Below are positions 50,413 to 59,112 of a stretch of DNA of 64,000 bases, one piece after another. A program made the translations under genes and the position numbers. The stretch is from DATKWD01 sp035529695 (GTDB lineage: Bacteria > Actinomycetota > Acidimicrobiia > Acidimicrobiales > Salinilacustritrichaceae), in assembly GCA_035529695.1 (NCBI GenBank), contig DATKWD010000098.1, positions 1 to 64,000 on the forward strand. Direction: 5' to 3'. The notes below the pieces were generated by a model. That model did no database searches and was not told where the DNA came from. It saw only the letters and a list, made by a program, of their open reading frames with translations. Each line of letters starts with the position of its first letter. Position 1 is the first letter of the stretch.

Positions 50413-50541
50413 GTGGACCTTCCCGAGACCCGATACGCCGAGTCGGCCGATGGGCTGCACCTCGCCTATCAGGAGTTCGGGGAGGGGCCGCCCACGGTGC
50501 TGGTCTCTCCTCTGCTGTCGCTCTACGAAGTCCGGAGCTGA
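50413..50541 (+). pseudogene. truncated alpha/beta-hydrolase N-terminus
   Basis: GTG 50413 opens 42 codons (VDLPETRYAESADGLHLAYQ, then EFGEGPPTVLVSPLLSLYE) ending in TGA. This matches the first strands of actinobacterial alpha/beta hydrolases, often fused to adenylate cyclase domains (ETRYA.S.DG..IAYQ..G.GP). The rest of the fold is missing; the next 60 bp lead into the convergent nuoN of cluster 2 and no continuation is seen in other frames. It is likely a remnant left when cluster 2 or a neighbouring segment was joined here. Confidence 0.55.
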
Positions 50542-50600
50542 ACGCATCTCGGACCCTCGTCGGCCCGTTCAGACGATCCCGAGGACGAGATGCTGCGTGT

Positions 50601-52298
50601 TCAGCCGCCGGGTTGGTCGTCGAGTTGGCCGAGGAGTCCCTCGTCGACCTGCGGGACCGCCGTCGGCTGGCCCGACTCGGGGAACTCGACCAGTGCAGGC
50701 TCGGCCTGGGTCGCCCAGTCATTGAGGGGTCCGGGCACGAGGCCAACCCCGATCGTCACGATCAGACAGGCCGCGAGTGCGAGGCGCGAACCGAGGGGAA
50801 TGGCGATCGGTCGTGGCTCGGTGTCGTCATCGGTCTCGAAGAACATCTCGACGATGATCCGGAGATAGAGGAACGCCGAGATCACCGCAGTGAGCATGGC
50901 GATGATCGCGAGGCCTTCGGAGTTGCCGTCGACCGCCGCTCCGATGACGTAGAACTTGGCGAAGAACCCCGAGGTGAGGGGCACGCCGGCCTGAGCGAAC
51001 AGGAAGATCGAGAAGACCAGCGCCAAGCCTGGGCGTTGCTTGGCCAGGCCGCGGTAATCCGAGAGTCGATGCGACCCGTCGCCCGCGCGGCCGACAAGGG
51101 TCACCACGGCGAACGAACCGGCGACCATGAACGTGTAGGCGGCGAGGTAGAAGAGCACGGCTGCGACCCCGAGACCGGTGGCGACCTGGACGCCCACGAG
51201 CATGAAGCCGGCATGGCTGATCGAGCTGTAGGCCAGCATGCGCTTCACGTTCGTCTGAACGACGGCGAGGATCGAACCGACCAGCAGGGTGAGCGCCGCG
51301 AGGGCGAAGACGATCGGCTTCCAGTCGTCCTGCCAGCTGTCGAACCCGAGATAGAAGACCCTGAGCAGCCCGGCGAACCCGGCGGCCTTGACCGCGGACG
51401 CCATGAAGGCGACCACCGGTGAGGGCGCGCCCTGATAGACGTCGGGCGTCCACCAGTGAAACGGAGCGGCGGCGACCTTGAACCCGAACCCCACCAGCAT
51501 CAGTGCGAGCCCGGCCAGGATCAGCCCATTCGACGCGACGACCGACGTCGAGAAGTAGTCGACGATCCGGACCAGGTTGGTCGAGCCCGTCCCGCCGTAG
51601 ACGAAGGCGATGCCATACAACAGGAACGCCGAACTGAACGCGCCGAGCACGAAGTACTTGACGCCCGCCTCCTGGGAAGAGAGCCGCTTGCGGTGCATCG
51701 CAGCCAAGACGTAGACGGCGATCGACAGGATCTCGAGTCCGAGGAACATGACGATCAGGTCGTTGGCCGAAGCCATGATCACGCCGCCAGACGCCGAGAG
51801 CAGCACGAGGATGGAGAGCTCGGGACCATCGAGGCCTTCACGCCGCAGGTAGTCGTCGGCGATCAGCGCCGTGAGGACCACCGCTGCGCAGATGACGATC
51901 GTCACGAAGACCGAGAAGCCGTCGACGCCGATCGATCCGGCCAGCGCGCTGTAGGGCCCGTGGCTGCGTGCGATCTCATCAGACAATGCCTGCGCCGCGG
52001 CCGGGTCGGTCGAACTCAGCGCATCGAGTCGGTCGAGCACGGCCTGACTCGGAACGTTGGGCTTGACCCGGTCCCAGAGGGAGAGCGATGCGACGGCTGC
52101 GCAGATGCCGACGACGCTCGTGTAGAGCGCGTACGCGCCCGGGACGGGCTTGCGTCGGGTGACTGCGACGATCACCATCAGCAGCAACGCCCCGACGATC
52201 AGGACCACCGCGGGCAACACCGCTGACCAGGCGACGTCGGGGGTCGCGATCGGCTCGGGCGAGAGCTCGACGGGCTGGAAGGCGGTGAGCAGGTTCAT
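50601..52298 (-). CDS. nuoN: NADH-quinone oxidoreductase subunit N (cluster 2)
   Basis: Antiporter-like subunit N, 565 residues. Signatures are FHWWTPDVYQGAPSPVVAFM and MFLGLEILSIAVYVLAAMHR. It has an insertion of about 35 residues after the second helix (RVKPNVPSQAVLDRLDALSS onwards) and a hydrophilic C-terminal tail. Its ATG overlaps the nuoM stop as ATGA. It is the last gene of cluster 2. It is distinct from the 503-residue cluster 1 NuoN. Confidence 0.93.
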   Translation of the reverse strand: MNLLTAFQPVELSPEPIATPDVAWSAVLPAVVLIVGALLLMVIVAVTRRKPVPGAYALYTSVVGICAAVASLSLWDRVKPNVPSQAVLDRLDALSSTDPAAAQALSDEIARSHGPYSALAGSIGVDGFSVFVTIVICAAVVLTALIADDYLRREGLDGPELSILVLLSASGGVIMASANDLIVMFLGLEILSIAVYVLAAMHRKRLSSQEAGVKYFVLGAFSSAFLLYGIAFVYGGTGSTNLVRIVDYFSTSVVASNGLILAGLALMLVGFGFKVAAAPFHWWTPDVYQGAPSPVVAFMASAVKAAGFAGLLRVFYLGFDSWQDDWKPIVFALAALTLLVGSILAVVQTNVKRMLAYSSISHAGFMLVGVQVATGLGVAAVLFYLAAYTFMVAGSFAVVTLVGRAGDGSHRLSDYRGLAKQRPGLALVFSIFLFAQAGVPLTSGFFAKFYVIGAAVDGNSEGLAIIAMLTAVISAFLYLRIIVEMFFETDDDTEPRPIAIPLGSRLALAACLIVTIGVGLVPGPLNDWATQAEPALVEFPESGQPTAVPQVDEGLLGQLDDQPGG

Positions 52299-54052
52299 TC
52301 GCCCTCGCCCTCGGCCGGTACGTCCGTACCCTCGCCGGTCGCCTCGGGTTCACCGAAACCGGTGACCGAGATCTCGGGCTGGACGTAGTCGGTGTTCACC
52401 TCGACGTGTGCGATCAGCGAATCGACGGCCGGGGCCATCCGCTCGAGCATCGGCTTCGGGTAGATGCCCATGAAGACGATCAGCACGAGCAGCGGCGACA
52501 GCGCCAGCAACTCGCGCCCGTGCATGTCGGGCATGTCGGCGTTGGCCTCGTCGGGTTCGCCGTGGAACACCCGCTGATAGGCCCACAGCAGGTAGAGAGC
52601 AGCAAGGATCACGCCGACCGCAGCCACGACGGCCCACCACCGGTACGTGAGGAACGACCCGATCAGGATCAGGAACTCGCCGACGAACCCGTTGAGGCCC
52701 GGCAGACCGACCGAGCTCAGCATGACGAGGGTGAACACTCCGGCCATGACCGGCGCGACCTTCTGGAGGCCCTTCAGCGCAGAGATCTCACGCGTGTGGC
52801 GGCGCTCGTAGATCATCCCGACGAGCAGGAAGAGGGCGCCGGTCGAGATCCCGTGCGCCACCATCTGGAAGATCGACCCCTGGATGCCTTGAGTGGTGAT
52901 CGAGAACGTGCCCATGGCGATGAAACCGAGATGGGCCACCGACGAGTACGCCACCAACCGCTTGAGATCCTTCTGCATCGTGGCGGCGATGGCGCCGTAG
53001 ATGATGCCGATCACACCGAGGGTCACGAAGGTCGGCCCGAAGAACAGCGACGCACCCGGGAACAGGTACAGCCCGTACCGGATGAAGCCGTAGGTACCGA
53101 GCTTCAACATGACGCCGGCCAGGATCACCGAGCCGGCCGTCGGTGCCTCGGTGTGCGCATCCGGAAGCCAGGTGTGGAGTGGGAAGAGCGGGACCTTCAC
53201 CGAGAAGGCGAGGGCGAACGCGAGGAAGATCCAGCGCGCGGCAGTCCAGTCGAAGGGATTGGCCCCTGCGTCGTTGTCGGGGACGAACTGCGACTCGGCG
53301 ATGGTCACGAGGTCGAAGGTGAGCTGAGCAGGCTGACGGAGCTCATCGAGCGTGCCGGTGAGCTCGGCGATCTCGGCATCGGTGAACTGGGTGCCCTGCC
53401 CGACCTCGAGCTCGATCTGCTGCTGCAGCTGGTCGGCGAGTTCGGCATCGCGATCCTCCGCCGCTCCCTGGTGCAGGAACACCAGCGCGAGGATCCCGAC
53501 GAGCATCAGCGCCGAGCCGAACATGGTGAAGAGGAAGAACTTCAGCGCGGCGTACACGCGACGTCCGTGACCCCACCCGCCGATGAGGAAGTACATCGGG
53601 ACCAGGACGATCTCGAACATCACGAAGAAGAGGAACAGGTCGAGGGCAGTGAACACCCCCATGCAGCCGGCCTGGAGCACCAGCAACCATGCGTAATAGG
53701 GCTTCGAGTCGTGCTCGGGCGTCACCGCGACGATCGCGATCGGGAACAGGATGCCGGTGAGCACGACGAGGAACAGTGAGATGCCGTCGAGTCCGAGGTG
53801 CCAGCTGATGCCGAGCTCGGAGACCCACGAGGTGTTGACCTCGTACTGGAATCCCGGCGCGCCCGTCTCGAAGTCGGCGAGGGCGTAGATGGCCAACGCT
53901 CCGGCGGCGCACGACGAGAGCAGCGCGGCCATGCGGTGCAGCTCGACGCGCCCACGAGGGATCAGCCCGAGCAGCAGGGCACCGAGCGCCGGCGTCACGA
54001 CGAGCGCGGTGAGCAACGGGAAGCTCACAGGCGCGCCTTCAGCCGCGAACAT
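52295..54052 (-). CDS. nuoM: NADH-quinone oxidoreductase subunit M (cluster 2)
   Basis: Antiporter-like subunit M, 585 residues. Core features are VMFEIVLVPMYFLIGGWGHG, LHTWLPDAHTEAPTAGSVIL and VAHLGFIAMGTFSI. An insertion of about 75 residues, charged and helical (DRDAELADQLQQQIELEVGQ onwards), lies between helices in the middle; the cluster 1 copy lacks it. ATG 54052 directly follows the TAG of the spacer ORF; GTG 54028 (VSFPLLTALVV) is a possible alternative start. Confidence 0.93.
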   Translation of the reverse strand: MFAAEGAPVSFPLLTALVVTPALGALLLGLIPRGRVELHRMAALLSSCAAGALAIYALADFETGAPGFQYEVNTSWVSELGISWHLGLDGISLFLVVLTGILFPIAIVAVTPEHDSKPYYAWLLVLQAGCMGVFTALDLFLFFVMFEIVLVPMYFLIGGWGHGRRVYAALKFFLFTMFGSALMLVGILALVFLHQGAAEDRDAELADQLQQQIELEVGQGTQFTDAEIAELTGTLDELRQPAQLTFDLVTIAESQFVPDNDAGANPFDWTAARWIFLAFALAFSVKVPLFPLHTWLPDAHTEAPTAGSVILAGVMLKLGTYGFIRYGLYLFPGASLFFGPTFVTLGVIGIIYGAIAATMQKDLKRLVAYSSVAHLGFIAMGTFSITTQGIQGSIFQMVAHGISTGALFLLVGMIYERRHTREISALKGLQKVAPVMAGVFTLVMLSSVGLPGLNGFVGEFLILIGSFLTYRWWAVVAAVGVILAALYLLWAYQRVFHGEPDEANADMPDMHGRELLALSPLLVLIVFMGIYPKPMLERMAPAVDSLIAHVEVNTDYVQPEISVTGFGEPEATGEGTDVPAEGEGE

Positions 54053-54208
54053 CTAGGACACCCGTCCCGACATGAGTGCGACGAGGCACGTGGAGCGCAG
54101 CCAGCCGCGGCCCGATGGAGGTGCAGGAGCGCCAGCGCCCGTCGACCCAGGGAGCGAGCGTGCGAGCGACCGAAGCAGAGCGTGGCCGGGGAGCGGAAGG
54201 CACGTCAC
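54053..54208 (-). CDS. 51-codon spacer ORF between nuoL and nuoM (cluster 2)
   Basis: GTG 54208 directly abuts the nuoL TAG and the frame (MTCLPLPGHALLRSLARSLP, ending CLVALMSGRVS) runs to a TAG that directly abuts the nuoM ATG. The whole spacer is open. It consists mostly of the long form of the type A repeat. No protein similarity is known. Confidence 0.35.
   Translation of the reverse strand: MTCLPLPGHALLRSLARSLPGSTGAGAPAPPSGRGWLRSTCLVALMSGRVS
54079..54194 (-). repeat. type A intergenic repeat, long form, nuoL-nuoM spacer
   Basis: On the minus strand it begins GCTCCCCGGCCACGC and ends CACGTGCCTCGTCGC. Between the two halves is an insert with CTCGCTCCCTGGGTCG and GCGCTGGCGCTCCT, which resembles the insert in the copy at 57121-57233. 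Confidence 0.7.
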
Positions 54209-56146
54209 CTAGGAAGCCACCCGATTGAGGAAGTACGCGAGGAGCAGCACGGCACCTGCGGCGATGCCGGCCGCGTACGCGCGAACGAACCCCGACTGGA
54301 GCTTGCGGGCCTGGCGACCAACGGTGCCGACCAGACTGCCGACGCCATTGACCGCGCCGTCCACGATGCCTTCGTCGAAGTCAGCGGTGAGCTGGAAGGC
54401 CTTGCGTCCCGGCTTGTCGACGAAGGCGCTGACGGCCTCGTCGTAGTGCCAGGCGTGGGCGAGAAGCTCGGGCTCGATGGCCTTCGAACGCTTCTTGATG
54501 AAGACCCTGTAGGCGTAGAAGATACCTACGGCTGCAGCCGCAACGGCGACGACGGCGAGTCCGATCGTCGTCGTGGTCTCGACGTCGATGGTGGCTTCGC
54601 CGACCTCGACCACCGGCTCGAGCCAGTGCTCGAGGAACTTCATCCGGTCGGAGACCGCGAGGTTGAGCCCACCCCCGACCATCGCGAGTCCGGCGAGGAC
54701 GACCAGCGGCATCGTCATCGTCCAGGGCGACTCGTGTGGCTCGATCGACTCGTGCTCGCCGGCCTCGGCCTCATCTTCCTCGGCGGCGTGCTCGACGTCA
54801 CGGAACCTCTCCTCGCCGAAGAACACGAGGAAGACCTGGCGGCTCATGTAGTAAGCGGTGAGGACCGCCGTGACCAGTCCGAGGGTGTAGAGCGCGTAGC
54901 CCTGGACGCCACCCGACCCGAACGCGTAGAGCAGGATCTCGTCCTTCGACCAGAACCCGGCGAACGGCGGGACACCGGCGATGGCAAGCCAGCCGACGAT
55001 GAAGGTCGAGGCCGTGATCGGCATGTACTTGCGCAGTCCACCCATCTTCTGCATGTCCTGCTCGCCGTGCATGCCGTGGATGACCGAGCCCGACCCGAGG
55101 AACAGCAGCGCCTTGAAGAAGGCATGCGTGACCATGTGGAAGATGGCGGCGACGTACGCGCCCGTGCCCACGGCCAGGAACATGTAGCCGAGTTGGCTGA
55201 CCGTCGAGTAGGCCAGCACCTTCTTGATGTCGTTCTGCGCCATCGCGATGGTGGCCGCGAACAGTGCGGTCAGGACGCCGACCCAAGCGATGATGTCGGG
55301 CGCCCAGTCGTAGGCGCTGGCGATGACCGGATTCATCCGGGTCATCAGATAGACGCCCGAGGTCACCATCGTCGCGGCGTGGATGAGCGCTGACACGGGC
55401 GTCGGGCCCGCCATGGCGTCGGGAAGCCACACGAAGAGCGGCAGCTGCGCCGACTTCCCGCACGCGCCGACGAACAGCAGCAGGGTGATGGCGGTCGCGG
55501 TGACTGCGGCCACCTCGCCCGCTTCGAACGACTCGAAGAACTGCGTGTAGGTCAGCGTCCCGACGGTCGCGAACATGAGGAACATCGCCACCATGAAGCC
55601 CCAATCGCCGATGCGGTTGGTGACGAAGGCCTTCTTGCCGGCCGAGGCGTTGGCCTCGTCGCTGAACCAGAACGAGATGAGGAAGTACGAGCAGGCACCG
55701 ACGCCCTCCCAGCCGAGGAAAGTGATCAGCAGGTTGTCGCCGAGCACCAGCATCAGCATCGAGAAGCCGAAGAGGTTGAGGTAGACGAAGAACTTCGAGA
55801 ACTTTGGGTCGCCGTGCATGTAGCCGACCGAGTACAGGTGGATCAGGGTGCCGATGCCGGTGACGAAGAGCGCCATGGTGATCGACAGCGGGTCGACCAG
55901 GAACCCGAACCCGACCTCGAGGCCGCCGACGGGTAGCCACGTGAAGAGGGTCTGGGTGAACACCCGGTGATGGTCGTCCTCGGCGAACAGGCCCGAGAAC
56001 ACGACCAGGGTGGCGAGGAACGAGCCGCCCATCATGGCGGTGGCGAGCCAACCCGCGAGCGGTTCGCCGAGCTTGCGGCCACCGACCACGAGGATTCCGA
56101 AGCCGGCGAGCGGGAGCGCGGGGATGAGCCAGACGAGATCGAGCAT
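54209..56146 (-). CDS. nuoL: NADH-quinone oxidoreductase subunit L (cluster 2)
   Basis: Distal antiporter-like subunit with the lateral amphipathic helix, 645 residues. Conserved segments are LITFLGWEGVGACSYFLISF, VWLPDAMAGPTPVSALIHAA and TVSQLGYMFLAVGTGAY, with helices continuing to a C-terminal anchor (AYAAGIAAGAVLLLAYFLN). An acidic loop (HAAEEDEAEAGEHESIEPHE) lies near residue 455. It follows nuoK by 5 bp. Confidence 0.94.
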   Translation of the reverse strand: MLDLVWLIPALPLAGFGILVVGGRKLGEPLAGWLATAMMGGSFLATLVVFSGLFAEDDHHRVFTQTLFTWLPVGGLEVGFGFLVDPLSITMALFVTGIGTLIHLYSVGYMHGDPKFSKFFVYLNLFGFSMLMLVLGDNLLITFLGWEGVGACSYFLISFWFSDEANASAGKKAFVTNRIGDWGFMVAMFLMFATVGTLTYTQFFESFEAGEVAAVTATAITLLLFVGACGKSAQLPLFVWLPDAMAGPTPVSALIHAATMVTSGVYLMTRMNPVIASAYDWAPDIIAWVGVLTALFAATIAMAQNDIKKVLAYSTVSQLGYMFLAVGTGAYVAAIFHMVTHAFFKALLFLGSGSVIHGMHGEQDMQKMGGLRKYMPITASTFIVGWLAIAGVPPFAGFWSKDEILLYAFGSGGVQGYALYTLGLVTAVLTAYYMSRQVFLVFFGEERFRDVEHAAEEDEAEAGEHESIEPHESPWTMTMPLVVLAGLAMVGGGLNLAVSDRMKFLEHWLEPVVEVGEATIDVETTTTIGLAVVAVAAAAVGIFYAYRVFIKKRSKAIEPELLAHAWHYDEAVSAFVDKPGRKAFQLTADFDEGIVDGAVNGVGSLVGTVGRQARKLQSGFVRAYAAGIAAGAVLLLAYFLNRVAS

Positions 56147-56151
56147 CGTCG

Positions 56152-56472
56152 CTATCCCTTCAGAACCGAGAGGTCGTCGGCGGTGGCGCCGGGCTTCTTC
56201 CGGATGATCGCGACGACGAGCCCGAGGCCGACCACCACTTCAGCGGCCGCGACGACCAGCACGAACACCACGACCACCTGACCGCCGACGTCGTCGAGCA
56301 TTCGGCTGAAGGTGACGAAGGTCAGGGTCACGGCGTTGAGCATCAGCTCGACGCACATGAACATCACGAGCGGGTTGCGGCGCACGAGCAGACCCACTCC
56401 TCCGATGGCGAAGAGCATCGATGCCAGGACGAGGTACCAGGCCGGTGTCACCGTGGTGGCGGCAAGCATCAT
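56152..56472 (-). CDS. nuoK: NADH-quinone oxidoreductase subunit K (cluster 2)
   Basis: Three-helix membrane subunit, 106 residues, with the buried Glu in MFMCVELMLNAVTLTFVTFS and another in AAAEVVVGLGLVVAI. ATG 56472 overlaps the nuoJ stop as ATGA, with no inserted spacer here. ATG 56469 is the alternative start. Confidence 0.93.
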   Translation of the reverse strand: MMLAATTVTPAWYLVLASMLFAIGGVGLLVRRNPLVMFMCVELMLNAVTLTFVTFSRMLDDVGGQVVVVFVLVVAAAEVVVGLGLVVAIIRKKPGATADDLSVLKG

Positions 56473-57113
56473 GCGGAGATCTCTGCGTTCGCGTCGTCAG
56501 CGGAGTCGTCCGGCTCGTCGACGGGGTCGGGGTCGTCGTTGCTGATCTCATCGGCGTCGATGGCGAGGGGCTCGCCTTTCACCCGCTTCGACAGCATCAC
56601 TGCACCGACGACCGCGATCACGAGGAGCACCGAGGTGATCTCGAACGCGAAGAGGTAGTCGGTGAAGAGCACCTCGCCGATCTCGGCGACGTTGAAGTCC
56701 TGAGCCTCGGTGGGGGTGCCGAGCACGCCGACCTGCCCGGTCGCGACGACGTTGCCGTCAGCGTCGGTCGTCGACAAGATCGCCACGAGCGGCAGCGCGA
56801 GCATCGCGAGGCCGACCACTGCAGCGAGGATTCGCTGCCCGACGATCGGCTCTTCGTCGAGGCGCTCGGTGCGGTCGACGCCCAGCAGCATGATGACGAA
56901 CAGGAACAGCACGACGATCGCGCCGGCGTAGACGATGACCTGTACGGCGGCGAGGAAGTGGGCATCCTCAGCGACGAAGAGCACCGCGACGCCGAAGAGG
57001 GTCGCGACGAGGGACAACGCCGCATGCACGGGGTTGTGGCTGACCACCACACCCAGCGCACCGCCGAGGCAGATCGCGCCCGCGATCAGGAAGACCAGGA
57101 GTTCGATGCTCAT
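56469..57113 (-). CDS. nuoJ: NADH-quinone oxidoreductase subunit J (cluster 2)
   Basis: Membrane subunit J, 214 residues, starting MSIELLVFLIAGAICLGGAL. It has VQVIVYAGAIVVLFLFVIML, the typical NuoJ helix, and an acidic C-terminal tail (DADEISNDDPDPVDEPDDSA) not present in the cluster 1 copy. ATG 57113 overlaps the stop of the 47-codon spacer ORF as ATGA. The much longer upstream frame is not used. Confidence 0.93.
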   Translation of the reverse strand: MSIELLVFLIAGAICLGGALGVVVSHNPVHAALSLVATLFGVAVLFVAEDAHFLAAVQVIVYAGAIVVLFLFVIMLLGVDRTERLDEEPIVGQRILAAVVGLAMLALPLVAILSTTDADGNVVATGQVGVLGTPTEAQDFNVAEIGEVLFTDYLFAFEITSVLLVIAVVGAVMLSKRVKGEPLAIDADEISNDDPDPVDEPDDSADDANAEISA

Positions 57114-57253
57114 CCTTTGCGTTCCCCGGTCGTACGGTCTCGTTCGCTGCGCTCCCTGGTTCGGCGTGCGCTGGCGCTTCCTCCCACCGAACGGCAGGCC
57201 GCAACCGGCCGGCCTCCTCGTGCCTCGTCGGCCTCGCATCGAGTCGGACTCAT
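57110..57253 (-). CDS. 47-codon spacer ORF between nuoI and nuoJ (cluster 2)
   Basis: The frame begins in the nuoI stop (ATGA) and ends in the nuoJ start (ATGA). It reads MSPTRCEADEARGGRPVAAC, ending RTTGERKG. The CE.DEARG.R.VAA..GER.G pattern recurs in the nuoF-nuoG spacer ORF. The DNA is the long form of the type A repeat. The equivalent nuoI-nuoJ junction of cluster 1 also holds a spacer ORF, but made from the type B repeat. Confidence 0.4.
   Translation of the reverse strand: MSPTRCEADEARGGRPVAACRSVGGSASARRTRERSERDRTTGERKG
57121..57233 (+). repeat. type A intergenic repeat, long form, nuoI-nuoJ spacer
   Basis: It begins GTTCCCCGG, carries an insert with GCTCCCTGGTTCGGCGTGC and GCTGGCGCTTCCTCC, and ends GGCCGCAACCGGCCGGCC, TCCTCGTGCCTCGTCGGCC. 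Orientation is opposite to the genes. Confidence 0.8.
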
Positions 57254-57882
57254 GAGTTCGCACCCTCGTCCGACTGTCCGGTTTCGGCGTCGCGGACGCC
57301 GTATCCGAGCTCGCCGGCCCACGCGACGATGCCCTCGAACTCGGCCGACCCGCCGGGTGCGGTGGCCCGCATCCATGCCGACGTGTTGTCCTCGACGTCC
57401 TCGATGTCGGTCCAGTCCTCCCATGGGAGCTGTTGAGGACGGCCGTCGTCGCCGACCACGAGCTCGTCCTTGGTGTAGATCGCATCGCGCCGGTTGGTGA
57501 AGCTGAACTCGAAGAGCTTCGACTCGGTGATCGCCTCGGTCGGGCACGCTTCGACACACAGGTCGCAGTGGATACAGCGCAGGTAGTTGATCTCGTAGAC
57601 GAAGCCGTAGCGCTCGCCCGGCGACACCGGGTCGTCGACGGGGTTGTCGGCGCCGCGGACATAGATGCACTTGGCGGGACACACACCGGCGCACAACTCG
57701 CAGCCGATGCACTTCTCCATCCCGTCCTCGTAGCGATTCAACACATGGCGGCCGTGGAGGCGCACGGGCTTGTCGCGTTTGCCCCCCTCGTCCTTGATGT
57801 AGTTCCGAGTGAGAGTCTCACCGTCACCGGCACCCTTGAAGATCTTGCGGAACGTGACCGCGAACCCGTCGAGATAGCCCAT
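57250..57882 (-). CDS. nuoI: NADH-quinone oxidoreductase subunit I (cluster 2)
   Basis: Two-[4Fe-4S] peripheral subunit, 210 residues, with CIGCELCAGVCPAKC (about 53-67) and CIHCDLCVEACPTEA (about 99-113). It is longer at the C-terminus than the cluster 1 copy by an acidic tail (ELGYGVRDAETGQSDEGANS). ATG 57882 overlaps the nuoH stop (TGATG). Confidence 0.94.
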   Translation of the reverse strand: MGYLDGFAVTFRKIFKGAGDGETLTRNYIKDEGGKRDKPVRLHGRHVLNRYEDGMEKCIGCELCAGVCPAKCIYVRGADNPVDDPVSPGERYGFVYEINYLRCIHCDLCVEACPTEAITESKLFEFSFTNRRDAIYTKDELVVGDDGRPQQLPWEDWTDIEDVEDNTSAWMRATAPGGSAEFEGIVAWAGELGYGVRDAETGQSDEGANS

Positions 57883-59099
57883 CAGCGAGCCTCGTTCGCT
57901 TCTTCGAGCGCACGCCGATGCGCATGGTTGCCGACTGCCCGGGCCAGCAACGCCCAGCCCAGCACGACGCCGGCGAATCCGACCGCGACGACCAGACCGA
58001 GGTTCCAGCCCTGATCACGCCCGATGTTGATGCCGGCCAACAGCAGGAGCCATGCGAGCGACAACGGGATGAGTGCCTTCCAGCCCATGTCCATCAACTG
58101 GTCGTAGCGGAACCGGGGCAGCGTCGCGCGGAACCAGGAGAAGACGAACAAGAACACGAGCAGCTTGGAGACGAACCAGATGGTGCCCGACACGACCCCG
58201 AACCATTGCGGCCCGGCCGGGCCGCCGAAGAAGAGCGTGACGATGATCGCCGACATCGTGACCACGTTCATGAACTCGGCCAGGAAGAACAGTGCGAATC
58301 GGATCGAGCTGTACTCGGTGTGAAAGCCACCGACGAGCTCTTGCTCGGCCTCGACCAGGTCGAACGGTGGCCGGTTGAGCTCGGCGGTCACGGCGATGAG
58401 GAAGATCACGAACGGCACGACACCGGTCACGATCACGTTCCAGTTCGGGATGAATCCCGCGAACCCTTCGCCGGCCTGCACGATCACCATGTCGCGGGTC
58501 GAGAGAGTGCCGGTCATCAGCACGACGGCAGCGACTGACAGACCGAGCGCAGCTTCGTAGCTCACCATCTGCGCCGAGGCGCGGACCGAACCGAGGAGCG
58601 GATACTTCGATCCCGAGCCCCAGCCTGCGAGCATCACGCCGTAGACGGCGACCGAGCTCATGGCCAGCACGAAGAGGATGCCGATGCCGGGATCGGCGAT
58701 CTGCAGGAGCGTGTCCTGACCGAGGATGCCGACGACCCCGGGCTTCTCGGTGGTGGTGAAGTCGCCGCCGACCGGCACCACGGTGAAGATCAGAAACGCC
58801 GGGATCAGCGAGAGGTAGGGCGCGAGGAGGAACACCTTGCGATCCGCCTTGTCGGGGATGAGGTCCTCCTTGAAGAACAGCTTGATGCCGTCGGCGAGGG
58901 TTTGGAGCAGCCCGAAGGGCCCGGCTCGGTTCGGACCGACTCGGTTCGTCATGTCGGCGTGGATCTTGCGCTCGAACCAAACCATGAACATGACCGAGAT
59001 CATGAGCAGCGCGAACGCGAGCACGACCTTGAGCAGCACGACCTGGATCTCAGGCCACCCGATGCCGCCATCGAGAAGAGGATCGACGCCGAAGATCAT
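57882..59099 (-). CDS. nuoH: NADH-quinone oxidoreductase subunit H (cluster 2)
   Basis: Quinone-channel membrane subunit, 405 residues, with MTNRVGPNRAGPFGLLQTLA and NRPPFDLVEAEQELVGGFHT. This is the canonical actinobacterial form, including the extra C-terminal helix and hydrophilic tail (ARAVGNHAHRRALEEANEAR). It starts 13 bp after nuoG. Confidence 0.94.
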   Translation of the reverse strand: MIFGVDPLLDGGIGWPEIQVVLLKVVLAFALLMISVMFMVWFERKIHADMTNRVGPNRAGPFGLLQTLADGIKLFFKEDLIPDKADRKVFLLAPYLSLIPAFLIFTVVPVGGDFTTTEKPGVVGILGQDTLLQIADPGIGILFVLAMSSVAVYGVMLAGWGSGSKYPLLGSVRASAQMVSYEAALGLSVAAVVLMTGTLSTRDMVIVQAGEGFAGFIPNWNVIVTGVVPFVIFLIAVTAELNRPPFDLVEAEQELVGGFHTEYSSIRFALFFLAEFMNVVTMSAIIVTLFFGGPAGPQWFGVVSGTIWFVSKLLVFLFVFSWFRATLPRFRYDQLMDMGWKALIPLSLAWLLLLAGINIGRDQGWNLGLVVAVGFAGVVLGWALLARAVGNHAHRRALEEANEAR

Positions 59100-59112
59100 C
59101 GGTTCGGCCCCA

